This document shows, in pieces, positions 21,723-33,959 of a stretch of 64,000 nucleotides of DNA; the stretch's first letter is position 1; each line of letters starts with the position of its first letter. Both the position numbers and the translations under genes were made by a program. The stretch is from assembly GCA_973895155.1 (NCBI GenBank), contig OZ316895.1, positions 23,622,001 through 23,686,000 of the forward strand, in the 5' to 3' direction. This stretch comes from Marsupella aquatica. Its lineage: Eukaryota > Marchantiophyta. The notes beneath the pieces are model-generated. The model was not told the DNA's origin, did no database searches, and saw nothing but the letters and a program-made list of their open reading frames with translations.

Positions 21723-24700
21723 TTACAACATGCCTTGATGGCCTTGAAATGCAGCCTCAGCACGTGCCTCATGCAACAGAGAGGACAGTTCCTGAACTAC
21801 TGTTGAAGAAGGAGAATGAGTCACGGAGAGAATATCCATAGCCTGGGATAAGGCCTCCACAGCCTCCTTTGTGTTGCTAAGAAACCTGCAAATAGTGCAG
21901 CTTCAATCACTTTCTGGCCTACTTGAATTGTAATTCTCCATACTTCATATCACTTCAACAGATCACGATATATAATTCCACGTACTGTCCTGGATGATGT
22001 CCCAGAGAACTTGAGTTTGGTTTTGGTGTGATGAGACTTACCACTCCAGCCTCCCAAGCGTAAAATATTGGAGACCCAAAAGTGGAGAATGTGATGAATA
22101 TGCTCCTGCACCGAACACATGAATCATCAGATCAACGGGCATACGATGCCCTTTCCCCCCCGACTCAGATAAGAGCTGAAAAGAGAAACTCATCATAGAA
22201 ACTAAATATGACGATTTCACGCTTGAGAATCTCAACAATCAAACGAGTCGGAAGGCACAATGTGAATGGCAATAGTTTCTACCGATTGAAACAGAACCTA
22301 CTTTCATATGCAGGCAATGTCATCTGGCAGTACATCTGGGCAGCGTTCCAGTCTTGTAACGACATGCAAATCTGCACAAGTAGTCCCAAAGAGCTTCAGT
22401 TCCCTCTCAGGTGACACTACTGTGCAACTTGGGACCGTCAATAGTGACCTCCAGAAAAGAAGTAAATAATTTAACTTGTAAAGTCCATGTGCTAGGGTAC
22501 CTAGCATCCACAATCGAACTTGATACTGGGATGACCATAAAGAATTTACAAAGCATGCAATTGCTTTTGGAAATGTCTATCATAATAGAAAGACAAAGGC
22601 ACACTCAAACAGAAGAGTATATTGCTTTGGATGGATCAGAAATAACCTTCAACAAACTGTCTCTAGTTCGCATGAGATGGACTGAATATCGATGCCAGAC
22701 TTTTGCCTGGAGTGCCTCCCCCTGCTCATACCTTGCTCGAATATCATCTGCTCTTGTTAAGGTGGACCATCGTTAAAGGTAAGAACCACCAGTGATGCTT
22801 CGGTTATAGAAAAAAACTATTTTTCCCATAACACGAATGTCCCCTGGGAGACTTCGGGGTCAAGCTTCCTTTGATCAAGAATACAAACCACTTGGAATTC
22901 AAACGAGAGCATCGGCTCTAGTTTCATTGAATTTGGCACAGTTGTCAACGATTGTTCTAAACCCCCATAAAGCACCTAATTCAGTACTAAAAAAAACCAT
23001 CAAGGCGGCGCAAAGTGAAAACGCAGGACAATGACTGAGATTGATATTCTCCACCGTGCCATGACCTTATAATTCCTTCAGTTATAATTCCTTCAGTTTT
23101 TCTGTGCTTGTCCTGTTTCATATATGAAAGCAATAATTGCACAACATTAATTCAGTACATATTTTTGTCAGGATACTGCCAGAAACGTTTGCTTTGCTAG
23201 CCTCCTCCAACAGTTTCTTTGCTTCCAAACCCAGAGCTTTTACCTTCACTTCTACCTGGATTGATCCACATGAATAGCAGACTAACCGCTTTCCATCTGC
23301 AGGAAGATCATTTTGTGAGATGCAGAGCTTGTGCATGGTTCGGAGGTGTGATTTCAGAAACTCCTACATTAAAATTGTATAGAGAACAACTAGATATTAA
23401 ATGCTACTGGACCTTACCTGATAGTGGCAATGAGGCACCTTCACAGTCTGCTTTTAAACATCTGTAACCCTCCAGGATAGCGTCATCTATCATACCTTCC
23501 GAAGTTTCCTGTCCAAAGCTTCGAGCACAGTTAATGAACTTGTCACAAAAATTGATTTTAGGAGATCGTTTGGAAGCAATTAATCCACCCTCCCCGACAC
23601 TCTCGATCAAAGTAATCGTAGGCTCTTTGAAACATACTTATGCATGAAAGCTTGCTTGGATACACAAGCGATGATACATGTCTTTCAACTTGCAAGTACA
23701 CGAGAGTAAATTACCCTTCGCATGCAGCAAGAACAAGAGCACTCAAAAAAGTACTGCTCCTTAAGGGCTTTCTGTCGAGTTGGTGTGCTTGCTGCAAGGT
23801 CAACGTAGCTTATTGTAACCTGCATATCAAAGGAAGTCGTATAAGAGCATTGTTCTTTCCTGGACTGGTTGGTAAGGACCATATATGTTTCATGAGAAAA
23901 AGTCATAGATCCTTCTGGGAGGACAGGAGCTACTGGATGCAATTCTACCGGAAATCTGCATCTTGTGATGAAAACAGATTCGAAGTCTCTGGCTGAACAC
24001 TGGTAAATACAGATACATCATGGCTGCCGTCCTTGTGTGTACGATCGCACTATTTACTGCAACCCACTGTAACGATCAAAACTCAAACAGGATCTCTTGC
24101 AGGTCACCCTAGAATGGATGAGCAAGGAACCTGCGATTCAACATTTCACTCTAATTGAAACACCGTATTTTGACGTCAGGACGTACCTCAGTGCCTTCAC
24201 TGACGTTCTCCAAAAATCGGACGACTGCTTTCTTACCATCAAATAAGAGCACTGCATTTGGCGAACAGCTGCGATGTCCATGGCAACCAAACATCAGTTT
24301 CAAAAACATTCTGGACAAGTTTAGTAGCGCCAGCATGTAATCAAGAGCCAAAACTTAATACAGATTTTGACTTAATCCAGCACCTAAGCATCTATGAAAG
24401 ACAACATAGGAGAGAAGACTCACCTATGGTTGATGATAGAGACGACAGGATAAAGGCCGGTACCTAGGGGCCTTAACTCTTCATCACAAATCGTATGTGC
24501 ATTACAGGCAAACTGCAAACAACATCCAAAGTGGTTTCAAAACGGGCAGATATCCTCCACAAGCGGTTTCCAAAGAGCATTCCAACGAGCAAGCTGGGAC
24601 GCAAACTTACCCTAGAAAATAACTGCGCAGTCTCCTTCAAGTCCATTGGCATCGGAGAAATAACTAGCTTCACCAAATTTGCCATCTGCCCAAACACTAC

Positions 24701-25882
24701 CAAGCGTTCTGCACTTGTCTCGGAGAAATCTGTGCAATTGTCAAGGAAATATTGCAAGAGGGAATGAAAATATCGGTGCCATTAAGCGGATCTAGTGTCG
24801 AGATGAATAACTCAGATGGAGGATCAGTAGAGTAGGATACGCGTTGGCAAAGCCTCCACGAGCTCAAACGTATCCACTGGTGTCCTGAGGATGACCTAGG
24901 ATAGAGTGAAATCATTGAGTGAGGGGGGGCCGAACAAGGACCAAGCTGTGAATGATCCCACCTTCAAAACTGGCACTGCAAACTCAAGAGCCTCAAATCA
25001 ATGTACTGTTTGATGTGAAAAACAGGAGCTACACCCAAAGAATTATCATTCACTTCCCCAATTATGTAAAACGACGGTGAAACAGTGTGTCGAGTTTGCG
25101 TCCAAAAAAAGCAATGGGTAGTAAGCACCAACACTCACACCATCGGATTGAAGGCGTCTCTTCACCAGAAGTCTGACCATCAAGCGCAGTGTAGGCGTTT
25201 GGAGTCTCTGCTTCTCCTGCATAGGTCTGCTGCTCATTATCTTACATTCCCCCTTGTGCAACTTCCACTCTCTTCTCTGGCAAACAGTTCCCAGCCACAG
25301 GTCAGCAGCAGAGATACAGACCAAAGTTTACGTGAACCATATAACATAAACCCCACAGCATGAATCCTAAATCTTGACCCCGGTCTAACTTGTCAATCTT
25401 GAAAACTGGTCTTATTAGTTCTTCAAGGGCTTCTGTAGGAGTTCTCCTTATGAGTAGAATCGTGAATAGTATTTAGTCAGAACTTTCCAGTTGCTATTTT
25501 ATTTCAAAGAATATATTCAAAATCGGTTGTTGACCTTACATGGTATTGTTTAGACAATAATTGCGATTCCTTAGCAAGTATTTCGCTTAGCGTTGCAAAT
25601 CTTCCGAATGTATACAAATTTATATATGAACATTCAAACCAATTGCTTCAAGTTACTCAAATTGCTAGCCAAAATCCATGCTAATGGCATCCGTTCAGAC
25701 GCAAAGGTGATAGACATTCATTCCAGAACACACCTGGCATAAAACGGAGCAGTAATGAACGGACTTGCAAGCAGAACATCGCAATAGATTGTCTGAAGGG
25801 ATGAAACATCCGTCGCAACGCAGACCACTCGAATTTGCATCTAGCACGGAGCAGAAGGGATCCTGCTCCAGAGCGGTTTCTC
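21723..25882 (-). CDS. ASHR1: SET-MYND domain lysine methyltransferase, ASHR1/SMYD type (5' exon missing)
   Basis: Thirteen exons were placed by splice sites and similarity to plant ASHR1. In transcript order they are 25882-25734, 25276-25141, 24876-24841, 24729-24611, 24512-24424, 24268-24187, 23819-23715, 23508-23418, 23296-23177, 22747-22647, 22371-22302, 22105-22042 and 21885-21723, about 440 residues in all. Phases agree throughout. The MYND zinc finger comes first (C-X2-C-X8-C-X2-C, HYC, then H-X3-C). The SET core follows: CNAHTICDEELRP, then NHSCSPN split by an intron, then ISYVDLA. Next is a Cys-rich post-SET segment (CSCSCC; GYRC; VCYSCG). The helical C-terminus contains HLMRTRDSLLK, LLGLQYFTLGRLEW and EARAEAAFQ. 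SMYD-family proteins methylate lysines on histones or other proteins; the substrate here is unknown. The first exon (N-terminal SET part, about 40 residues) is not visible and probably lies in or beyond the assembly gap. Confidence 0.93.
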
Positions 25883-26080
25883 CTGCAAGTTTAATAAAAC
25901 ATCCCAAACTCAACTTCGATTAGGATCAGTTGAGAGTGCCAAACATTCTAACCGAGGTAATTTTCAAGTTGTCACCAAGAATGTAACGGAAAAACTTCCA
26001 TCAGTTCAATTACAGCCTTCATTTTCACCCTTCAGTTAACTCCATCACCAATTTTTTCTCAACTTTTCCGATTGCAGACC

Positions 26081-26180
26081 NNNNNNNNNNNNNNNNNNNN
26101 NNNNNNNNNNNNNNNNNNNNNNNNNNNNNNNNNNNNNNNNNNNNNNNNNNNNNNNNNNNNNNNNNNNNNNNNNNNNNNNN
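26081..26180. other. Assembly gap (100 N)
   Basis: Exactly 100 undetermined bases, the usual placeholder for a gap of unknown size. It lies about 200 bp upstream of the first visible ASHR1 exon, so that gene's start and promoter are probably affected. Confidence 0.98.
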
Positions 26181-27090
26181 ATCACTCTTAGGGCAAGGGG
26201 CAGGGAGTATGATACCTCCCTTTGACACCCCCCCCAAATTTTATTTTTTTAAATTAAAAAATTGCCATATGCCAAGGTGTACAGAGTATATTAAATGTAT
26301 GAGGTTTGACTTTAGAACCAATGAGAATGCCTTGGAATGTTGGAATGTTACTATACAGGGGTAGTGGGTACCCCTGGAATGGGAGTGTGAGGGAAATCAT
26401 ACTCCTTGATATAGTAATTTGTTTTTTTCCTTTGATATAGTATACCTCTCTGTCCCTTTGTATAATCTTATTGGCTTAAACATTCTGACACACATCTGTG
26501 CTCCTCACTCACAGCCCAATGGAACCTTAGCTAGAGTCAACTTGCATGTGGATGGCCCAATGTTTCAGGCGAAATGTTTGGACAAAATCAGATCTCATTT
26601 TAGAATAGTATCTGCTCAAGTGCAAAGTCTCTGTTTTTGGGTTTTATTCTTAATTAATCGGTGGAGACCAGCCATTTTTTTCTTGTGTTAAAAATTAGCC
26701 GAGGTGGCTACTATTTTACCCTAGAGACACTTACAGGTTTGGTTCAGGATTTTTTTAAAAATAAATTATAGAGTACTTTCTGACTATTATATAGTATACT
26801 CCCCCATAGTACATGTGGTGGTGGCAAATGAAACATAATTTTTTCAGTTTCAGTCCAAGTATCATTAGCTTGTCTGTTTTCTAGGTAAGTGGTAAGTGAT
26901 TGGCTAATTTTCACCCACAAAAGATGGTTGCTTGGGACTTTGCCCTTGGAAGTCCATAATCTGGCACAGGAGAGGGTTAAAGGCATAATTATGAATTGCG
27001 GTCAATCAAATGCGCCAGGAGTCCAACTGAGGGCCACATATTTTTCAGGACTAGTCCATGCAAGTTGGGCCATACAATCTTTGTAATGTT

Positions 27091-27151
27091 AAGTGCTACT
27101 CAGGTAGCACTATTTTTTTGTAAGTGCTACTCAGGTAGCACTATTTGTTTG
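27091..27151. repeat. Two-copy 31-bp tandem repeat with an internal palindrome
   Basis: Units start at 27091 and 27122. Each contains the perfect inverted repeat AGTGCTAC-TCAG-GTAGCACT, so each could form a short hairpin with a 4-base loop. Confidence 0.85.
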
Positions 27152-27178
27152 TAGCCCAAGCCCATTCAGTCTGCACGG

Positions 27179-27364
27179 GAGTCTGCAACTAAATATGAGC
27201 CCTCTAGAATGAGAGCTACTGGTAAAACCACCACTGGCCAGAGTCTGCAACTAAATATGAGCCCTCTAGAATGAGAGCTACTGGTAAAACCACCACTGGC
27301 CAGAGTCTGCAACTAAATATGAGCCCTCTATAATGAGAGCTACTGGTAGAACCACCACTGGCCA
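27179..27364. repeat. Three-copy 62-bp tandem repeat
   Basis: Units start at 27179, 27241 and 27303. The first two are identical and the third differs at two positions, so the expansion is recent. It lies 0.5-0.7 kb upstream of the lectin receptor kinase start. Confidence 0.92.
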
Positions 27365-27371
27365 TATGAAA

Positions 27372-27459
27372 GAGGAGTGTCCAAAATTTCTCATTTTTTC
27401 ACATCTTTATCCGCCATGTAAACGAGGAGTATCCAAAATTTCTCATTTTTCACATCTTT
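27372..27459. repeat. Two-copy 52-bp-spaced direct repeat
   Basis: GAGGAGT-TCCAAAATTTCTC followed by a T-run and CACATCTTT occurs at 27372-27408 and 27424-27459. Confidence 0.8.
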
Positions 27460-27866
27460 TTCCTCTACCCGTGACACTTTGCTAAATTTGCTCCACAATT
27501 TTGAGAAAAAATACTAAAAATGGTGAAATCAGTGACGTTTTTGTCTTGGCTAGTGGCTTTTGTTTTGGCTAGTGGCGGTTTAAGAGCCATTACATCTGGA
27601 AATGAGTCGTGCGTGATAATTGCTGTAAATCGATACAGTTCAATTGTGTACAGGATCGAAGAAGTAGAGACTATCTGGAAGTCTCTAGCATGTATCTCAT
27701 TTGCATCACTTGGTCCTTTGAAGAATCATGCAAGGACCATCCGCATTGCCAGCTAACGAACTTAGCTGCCAATGTACGAAAGCGCGACCGAGCCTGGTCA
27801 CTGCTCGATTGTTGGGTTTCCAGATCTTTGTTATTGTTAACGAGGATTGTTCGGTTTTCCAACATA

Positions 27867-30096
27867 ATGGACAGGGAAGCACCAGTCAGCCGACGATTTC
27901 CAGTGGGCAGTACTAGGGAAGACGGGAGGGAAGATGGTGATCATGCATCCAAGACTCTCGAGTCACTTGTACCAGATTCGGCTATGCTCCAGCCACTCAT
28001 CGTGAAGAAACTTTCCTGGAACAAGGTCTGCATCGCGTGGTTTTATGCTATGACTTCTTTGAGAGCAATTTCTGCGCAAGACTTCAGATTCAGTGTGCCA
28101 AGCACCTCATACAATTGTTCATCCAACATGATCTGCCTTGGGGAAGCCCACGTATACAATGGTTCACAGTTTATTAACAGCAGAATACAGGTCGGCCGGT
28201 TGTCTCTAGTACAGGAACCGAGCCAACCACAATCTGCCGGACTTGCATACTACAACCAGCCAGTCAAATTGATGGACATGTCGACCCGCCAATCAGTGTC
28301 CTTCAACGCTAGCTTCACCATAGATATGGTACACGGGCCTGAAAACGCAAATACTTCCTCAGCTGACGGGATGACCTTCGTGATCAGTGCTGACAATTCA
28401 ACGCTTGGTAGTGCAGGAGCTTACTTAGGATTTTTCGATGCACTTGCTGATGGGACGACAGCCTTCAAATCCATTGTAGTCGAGTTCGACAATGTCTGGA
28501 ACTCAGATAGCCCGTTTGGTGACATAAATGGCAATCATGTAAGCTTCGACTTCATGAATATTACATACGCGGCTGCTGCAAATGCCTCGAACGCGGGCGT
28601 GGATCTGAGGCAAGAGGTCACAGTATATGCTTGGGTGGAGTATAGCAGCGAGACAAAGAAACTTGAGGTGAGAATTAGCAAAAATAACCGCAGGCCTATC
28701 CGCTCACTGATGAGCCATACAGTGGATCTTTTTGATGTTGTCGAGGAATACATGTGGGTGGGCTTCTCGAGTGGAACCGGTAATTACACTAGCAACTTCT
28801 TCATCGGAGATTGGACCTTTGAATCTTACTGGTCCAGGACAAAAGCAGATGGAAGTAAGCAATCAGATGGAAGTAAGCATGGCATTCATTGGGAAATCTC
28901 TGTGGGCATTCCTATTGTTCTTCTAGCTGCAATTATCGTCATCGCTCTCTATATGTGGAAAAGATCTGCTAGTAGAGGCCAGCTAAGCTGCCAGACCACA
29001 TCGATCGAAGACAATAACGATGGTCGGACAAAAACCTAGGCAATTTAGCTACAAAGAGCTGCGTGTGGCCACCGGAGGCTTCAATGACGAGTCAAAACTA
29101 GGGGAAGGAGGGTTCGGGAGTGTGCATCGCGGAGTATTATCGTCATCTGGAACTCCAGTGGCAGTGAAGAAAATCAGTAGTAAGTCCACCCAAGGTGAGA
29201 GAGAGTTCAAGTCGGAAGTATTTATCATCAGTCAGCTAAGACATAGGAATCTGATCCAAATCCTTGGGTGGTGCAAAGATAGGGCCAAAAAGAAATATTT
29301 GCTTGTTTACGAGCTAATGCCCAATGGGAGTCTAGACAAGGCATTGTTTAGGCCTCCGGCTGAAGGCCCAACGGCTTGCTTGTCGTGGAAGCATAGGTTC
29401 AACATCGTGGCTGGAATTGCGGCTGCTTTGGACTATTTACACCAGGGATGGAACCAGCAAATTATACATAGGGATGTCAAGGCCAGCAACATCATGTTGA
29501 CCGAGGAGTGGAATGCAAAGTTGGGAGATTTTGGTCTTGCTCGTTTGGTCGATCATCAAAAGGAACCAGTCTCAACTATGATGGCGGGAACCTACGGTTA
29601 TATCGCCCCAGAAGTAGCCACGACTGGGAAGTTCACAACTAAAACAGATGTTTTTGCATTTGGTGCAGTCGTCTTAGAGGTTGCATGCGGACGGAAAGCA
29701 TTGTCTGTCAATCTCCCAGAAGACGAAATCATTCTTGTGGATTGGGTATGGCATCATCTGAGTGTGGGTGACCTGATGAGTACAGTGGATAAACGACTCG
29801 GCGAAGACTATGATTCCGAGTGGATGGAAGTCCTGTTGATCATTGGATTACTCTGCTCTCATCCAAGCCCTCTGGCTCGACCTTCTATGGGGCATGTTGT
29901 CCAAGTGCTTGCTGGAGATGCTCCGGTCCCTTCAATCCCAGCCTCCAAGCCGTTTTCTGGAAGTGCATGTGATGAATACACTAGCACAAGTTCCGAATCT
30001 CACTTAGGGTCGACGTCATCAGTATCTACAGGCACATCTGTCGCAGCACAATGGTCCACAGTACAGTCGTTTGAGACTTCTTCGAGTTCCAACTGA
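27867..30096 (+). pseudogene. L-type lectin receptor-like kinase, split by a one-base frameshift
   Basis: Two overlapping frames together give a complete L-type LecRK. The first (ATG 27867, or more likely 27984) encodes a signal peptide (VCIAWFYAMTSLRAISA, cleavage near AQ-DFRF). Then comes a legume-lectin domain with the metal/sugar-site pattern VVEFDNVWN…FGDINGNHVSFD, then a transmembrane helix (ISVGIPIVLLAAIIVIAL). It stops at 29037-29039. The second frame carries the kinase: FSYKELRVAT, GEGGFGSVHRG (P-loop), VAVKK (catalytic Lys), HRDVKASN (RD-type catalytic loop), DFGLARL, GTYGYIAPE, ending in a Ser/Thr-rich tail at 30096. The frames meet at an A5 run (29030-29034); a run of four would keep one frame. 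All kinase residues are intact, so this is either a recent pseudogene or a sequencing error. The gene is intronless, as is common in this family, whose members act at the plasma membrane in defence and development. Confidence 0.9.
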
Positions 30097-33000
30097 CAGT
30101 AAAGATAGAGTTGGCATCACTGACTACCTCGAACCGCCATTTAGTCTCAATCAATACTAGCTAGGTCTGACATGACTTTCTGCATTTTAGTTACTGGCTC
30201 AGGTCAATTCAAGACCCAGAGTCTTGGGTTAGAGTGAGCCCAGTTAGAGAAGGCTATCAAGGACGAGTTGGCTCTTATAAGGACCTGGTTGGTGCTATAA
30301 TACGTGGTTTGATGGTCTCTGCCCTCAAATCTCCAAAACAATTGGAGCATCGAGTCCTTTTATCACTTGACGGAAATTCTCAAGTTTTAAGGTCGAGAGT
30401 TGATGGCCAGCCGTGCCATTCACTCTCTCTCAAGGAGCCATACATAAGTAGTGACGGGGTGAGGGCACGGGTGAGGGATGATGAAAGAGCGTCCTAATCT
30501 GTGTGATCCCAAGTTTTGAAGGCAAGCAGTCTACAGTAAGCTGAATGTATGTTGAAGACAATCCGTGCAACTCCTGACATACAATTCTTTTAGTGACTGC
30601 CGTGAGAAGGAAGTCCTAGCAACTACAGTACCTGAACTTTTGAATGCAAAAGAAGTTGTAGAGATATTTTAACTGTCTTTCTACTGTAGCTTAGTTCGAA
30701 CTTCTTGAAGTATTTGGTGTATTAATCTAGCTTTGTTCCGAACTGAGACTGACTAAGTTGCCAATTCAACTTTATTGTTCCAGTCGTCAAATGTACAATG
30801 GCTTTCAACATTGATTGGTCTCGCAGTAATTAAGTAGTGATAGAATTATTGCGATTTCAGATGTTTTTAGTCTACACACTTATACCCTGTATATGCAAGA
30901 GCGTCCCTTCCCGTGTTGCTTACGGGCAAGGGTGTCACTGTAAGTTGGCACCCTCATCATGCTCTTTCGGACGAACAAGATTTCCTGTATGTTGGCACCC
31001 CGCATCACGATGTTTTAATTTGGGAGAACAAGATTGCTAATTCGCTAATATTTAGTAATGAATAGCACATGATCAATCGTGTGATGACGTGCATGGTACA
31101 TAAAAACTGTTGCACCGGCTTAAGATGAAAGTCTTAAGTTTTGTCACTTGTGATGGTCTGGGATGGAAGCAACTAAGGAAGGCCCCCAAACGGCTTGCAT
31201 GCTGACCAGATGTTCAATTCTTTCTGGTGAATGCACCTTTCTGGTAGGTGCACATGAACATAGTGCATTTGTGTTATGTGGCAATTATCAGCAGGTTGAA
31301 CATAATTATTTCATACCAGGCATGATAAACCCAATTGTTCTTATTTACTCCGTGAATGTTGTTCCTTCACATATATATCTGGTTGTGGCTTTTTGATGTG
31401 CATGTATGGTGCCCGGTGCATGTTTTTGGGAAGTGAGAGCCCTAAGGAGTCAAAAGCCCACCAGAGATGGAGGGCATTCATTTGAAGCTTGGAAGGGAAG
31501 GCAATATATAGCGGTCGGGGAGATCAAGGATGAGAAGGCTGTGTATGGTTATTCAAAATGGATCCAATGGGTATTTGTGAATGTCATGGTTTTTGTTTTT
31601 TTGGATGTTTGAAAGGACAAGAATTAAGGAAAACAATGACTCAGGCTTCTTGAGATAGAAATGTGACCAAAACGTTCCAAAGTTGCGGAACTGAGCAAGT
31701 ACTTTAACACTTAGCTCCGGCATTGATCGCTGACTCCGACACCAAGCTCCTCTATGGTCCAAGCCCTCGGAACAACCATCCAATGGGAACTAAATAATTA
31801 TGGGGAGACTAGTGGACAACGAGGCGTTGCACTAGCAAAGACAAGATGCTAAGTTGATGATGCACACTAAGGCCTTAGTCCCCACCGAATGGCCGTTCAC
31901 CCCATCTGGCCATCCGTTGGGGCCGTTTGAGAAGGCCTGGGGCCATAGATGTGGTTCTGGTGTCGCGAGGACTAGAAGTTAGGGGCTCCTTGGGTAAACT
32001 GCGCGTTTCTGGCTGCAACTCCCTACCTCCAATCTGTATGGTAATAGGTCGATGCAAAAGTTTTCATGTACCGTCATTACACGATTCATCATGTGTTATT
32101 TATTATTGAGTCTTAGAGATCACGTACAAACAAGAATCGATCACGTACAAACAAGAATTAATAGAGTTTTATAATTGCATTTCAAAGAAAATCAGTAATT
32201 TAGATGGAAGCACATTCAACATGGGCCAATTCAAATTTAAGAATGATAGGGTATGCTTATGAGGCAATTCTTCCATCATGGAAGTAGTAGTCTAGAAGAT
32301 TAGGACGTGTTTTCACTCTCTATCAGACATGCATGGATGTGTCATCGTAGTTTGGGCCGCAGGAAATTGGACCGGAGGAAACATAAAGGGGGTAGGAGGA
32401 GGTGGTAAGGTGTTGTTTTTGGACCGGAAGAAACATAAAGGGGGTAGGAGGAGGTGGTAAGGTGTGTTTTTGTGGACTTTGACTAATAAGTACCCTCAAA
32501 ATAACTCTCATAGTAAGTTGGGTTTTGTAAATACCATTGGATCCTGTTTCATTTCGTGATTTTTATTGTTTGGTAGGTACTACCCTAATTAATGCACCAT
32601 TGGATTTGAGACCCTAATTAATCTCCCACTCAGATTAAACTCTTTGGTCACTGCTCAAAGTTTGTTGTCAGGCTCTGTCACACCTTGGAGCTCTTTGGTC
32701 ACAACTCTATCTCCAAAAGACCAATGAGCCACTATTTTTGTCTTGTCCTCTCCAAAATGTTACAAAACTGAAACCACAGACTACATTTGTACAGTTGGAT
32801 CCATTTCAAATGGTCCTACGTGGCCTTCGCATATGTAGTTGTGGTTCCATATAATGTAGGATAAGCAACAGGTTAGATTGAAAGTGCCCTAAACTCTTGT
32901 CTTTAAGTGAACAACAACAGTTTCTCCTCGATGGAGGGCCCCAATCACATCTTGGCCAGAGACCAGAAAAAAGTTGCAACTAGAAGCTAGAGTTGGGGTC

Positions 33001-33959
33001 TAGGCTTCTAGAGTGAAGCCACCATGACTCTAGGGCCCCACCAGATGTATGTGAATGGGAAGAACCATGGGGTGTCATGTATGTAAAAAGATAATCATGC
33101 ATATTAATATTCAAAAAATGGGCATTCAGGCTCCTGTCTTGTAAAGCCAGCCTAATAGGTACTCTCTCTTTTCTAAGAACGGGATATATGCTTTAGGGTC
33201 AGAGAAATCATGATGCAATCTCAACAGGATTCATTGGACTCTTTGAGGAAAGCATAAGGTAAGGGCGGAGTTTTGAATGGAATGAAAGGAGCCAATAAAG
33301 AATTGAACAATGAAAGGAAAGATGGATGTCACTCACTCAGTCTCTTCGAAACAAGCTGTTGTGTATCTATGAATTCGTCTTTGAATTTTCATTTGGACAC
33401 CTTAAGGAGGTTGACAATTACAACTTTAGCAATTCAATAGAGCTCTTACTAACACTATGTGTGATCAATCTATTCGCCAGGGTTGACATGTTCCTAGTAG
33501 TGCAATGTCATCCAAGTTCTGGTCAGAGCATGATCATTCTTCAAACTTTTCCAAAGATGTGGGAAGCTGTTCATGGCAACAAAACTTGAGGCATTAACAA
33601 GGAGTTTCTTTTCCCTCCATCATCATGGTGCTCTTCACCTGAATGCTTGATCTCTCCCCTTTGAACTTTCATTCACTGAGGATTTAAATGTTTCTATATT
33701 GGAGTGTGAATTTACTCAGGGCCAGTTAACTACAACTGCACCTATAAAGAGCCATGGAGCTTCTGATGGCTAAATTTTGATTCTAGATCTTTCTATAGTT
33801 AAGTTGGTGGACTTTCATCGTTTAACGAAAAGAGTTGCATTCTACCGTAGTAATGAAAATAAAAAGTCTGCCATCCTATATAATGAAGTAACTTTACACA
33901 AAAGTATGGCAATGTAACCAATCTCAACTGTGAAGGATGTTCCATCAATTAAGGCCAGC
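30097..33959. other. 3' flank of the receptor kinase, non-coding
   Basis: An 87-codon frame at 30234-30497 is preserved exactly in the second copy (42753-43016). That is explained by the recent duplication and not by selection; I recognise no domain. The remainder is AT-rich with short frames only. A gypsy LTR remnant at 31683-31790 is listed separately. Confidence 0.5.
31683..31790 (+). repeat. Remnant of the gypsy LTR outer end
   Basis: The run TTAACACTTAGCTCCGGCAT and its surroundings, including CTGACTCCGAC and CCAAGCTCC, match the reverse complement of 17790-17870, the outer end of the 5' LTR. A diverged copy at 44620-44710 belongs to the second duplication copy. Confidence 0.7.

Larger units (their letters stand above)
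26181..27866. other. Non-coding region upstream of the lectin receptor kinase
   Basis: This is AT-rich sequence with three sets of local tandem repeats in the last 800 bp, listed separately. Short frames (26419-26691, 27520-27756) have no recognisable domains. The open frame that includes the receptor kinase extends upstream to about 27609 but has no ATG supported by a signal peptide before 27867. Confidence 0.5.

Noticed and set aside
22411-22776. 121-codon plus-strand frame
   Set aside because: It overlaps the antisense of an ASHR1 exon and has no domains.
30234-30497. 87-codon frame conserved identically at 42753-43016
   Set aside because: The whole flank is duplicated at near identity, so conservation gives no evidence of coding.
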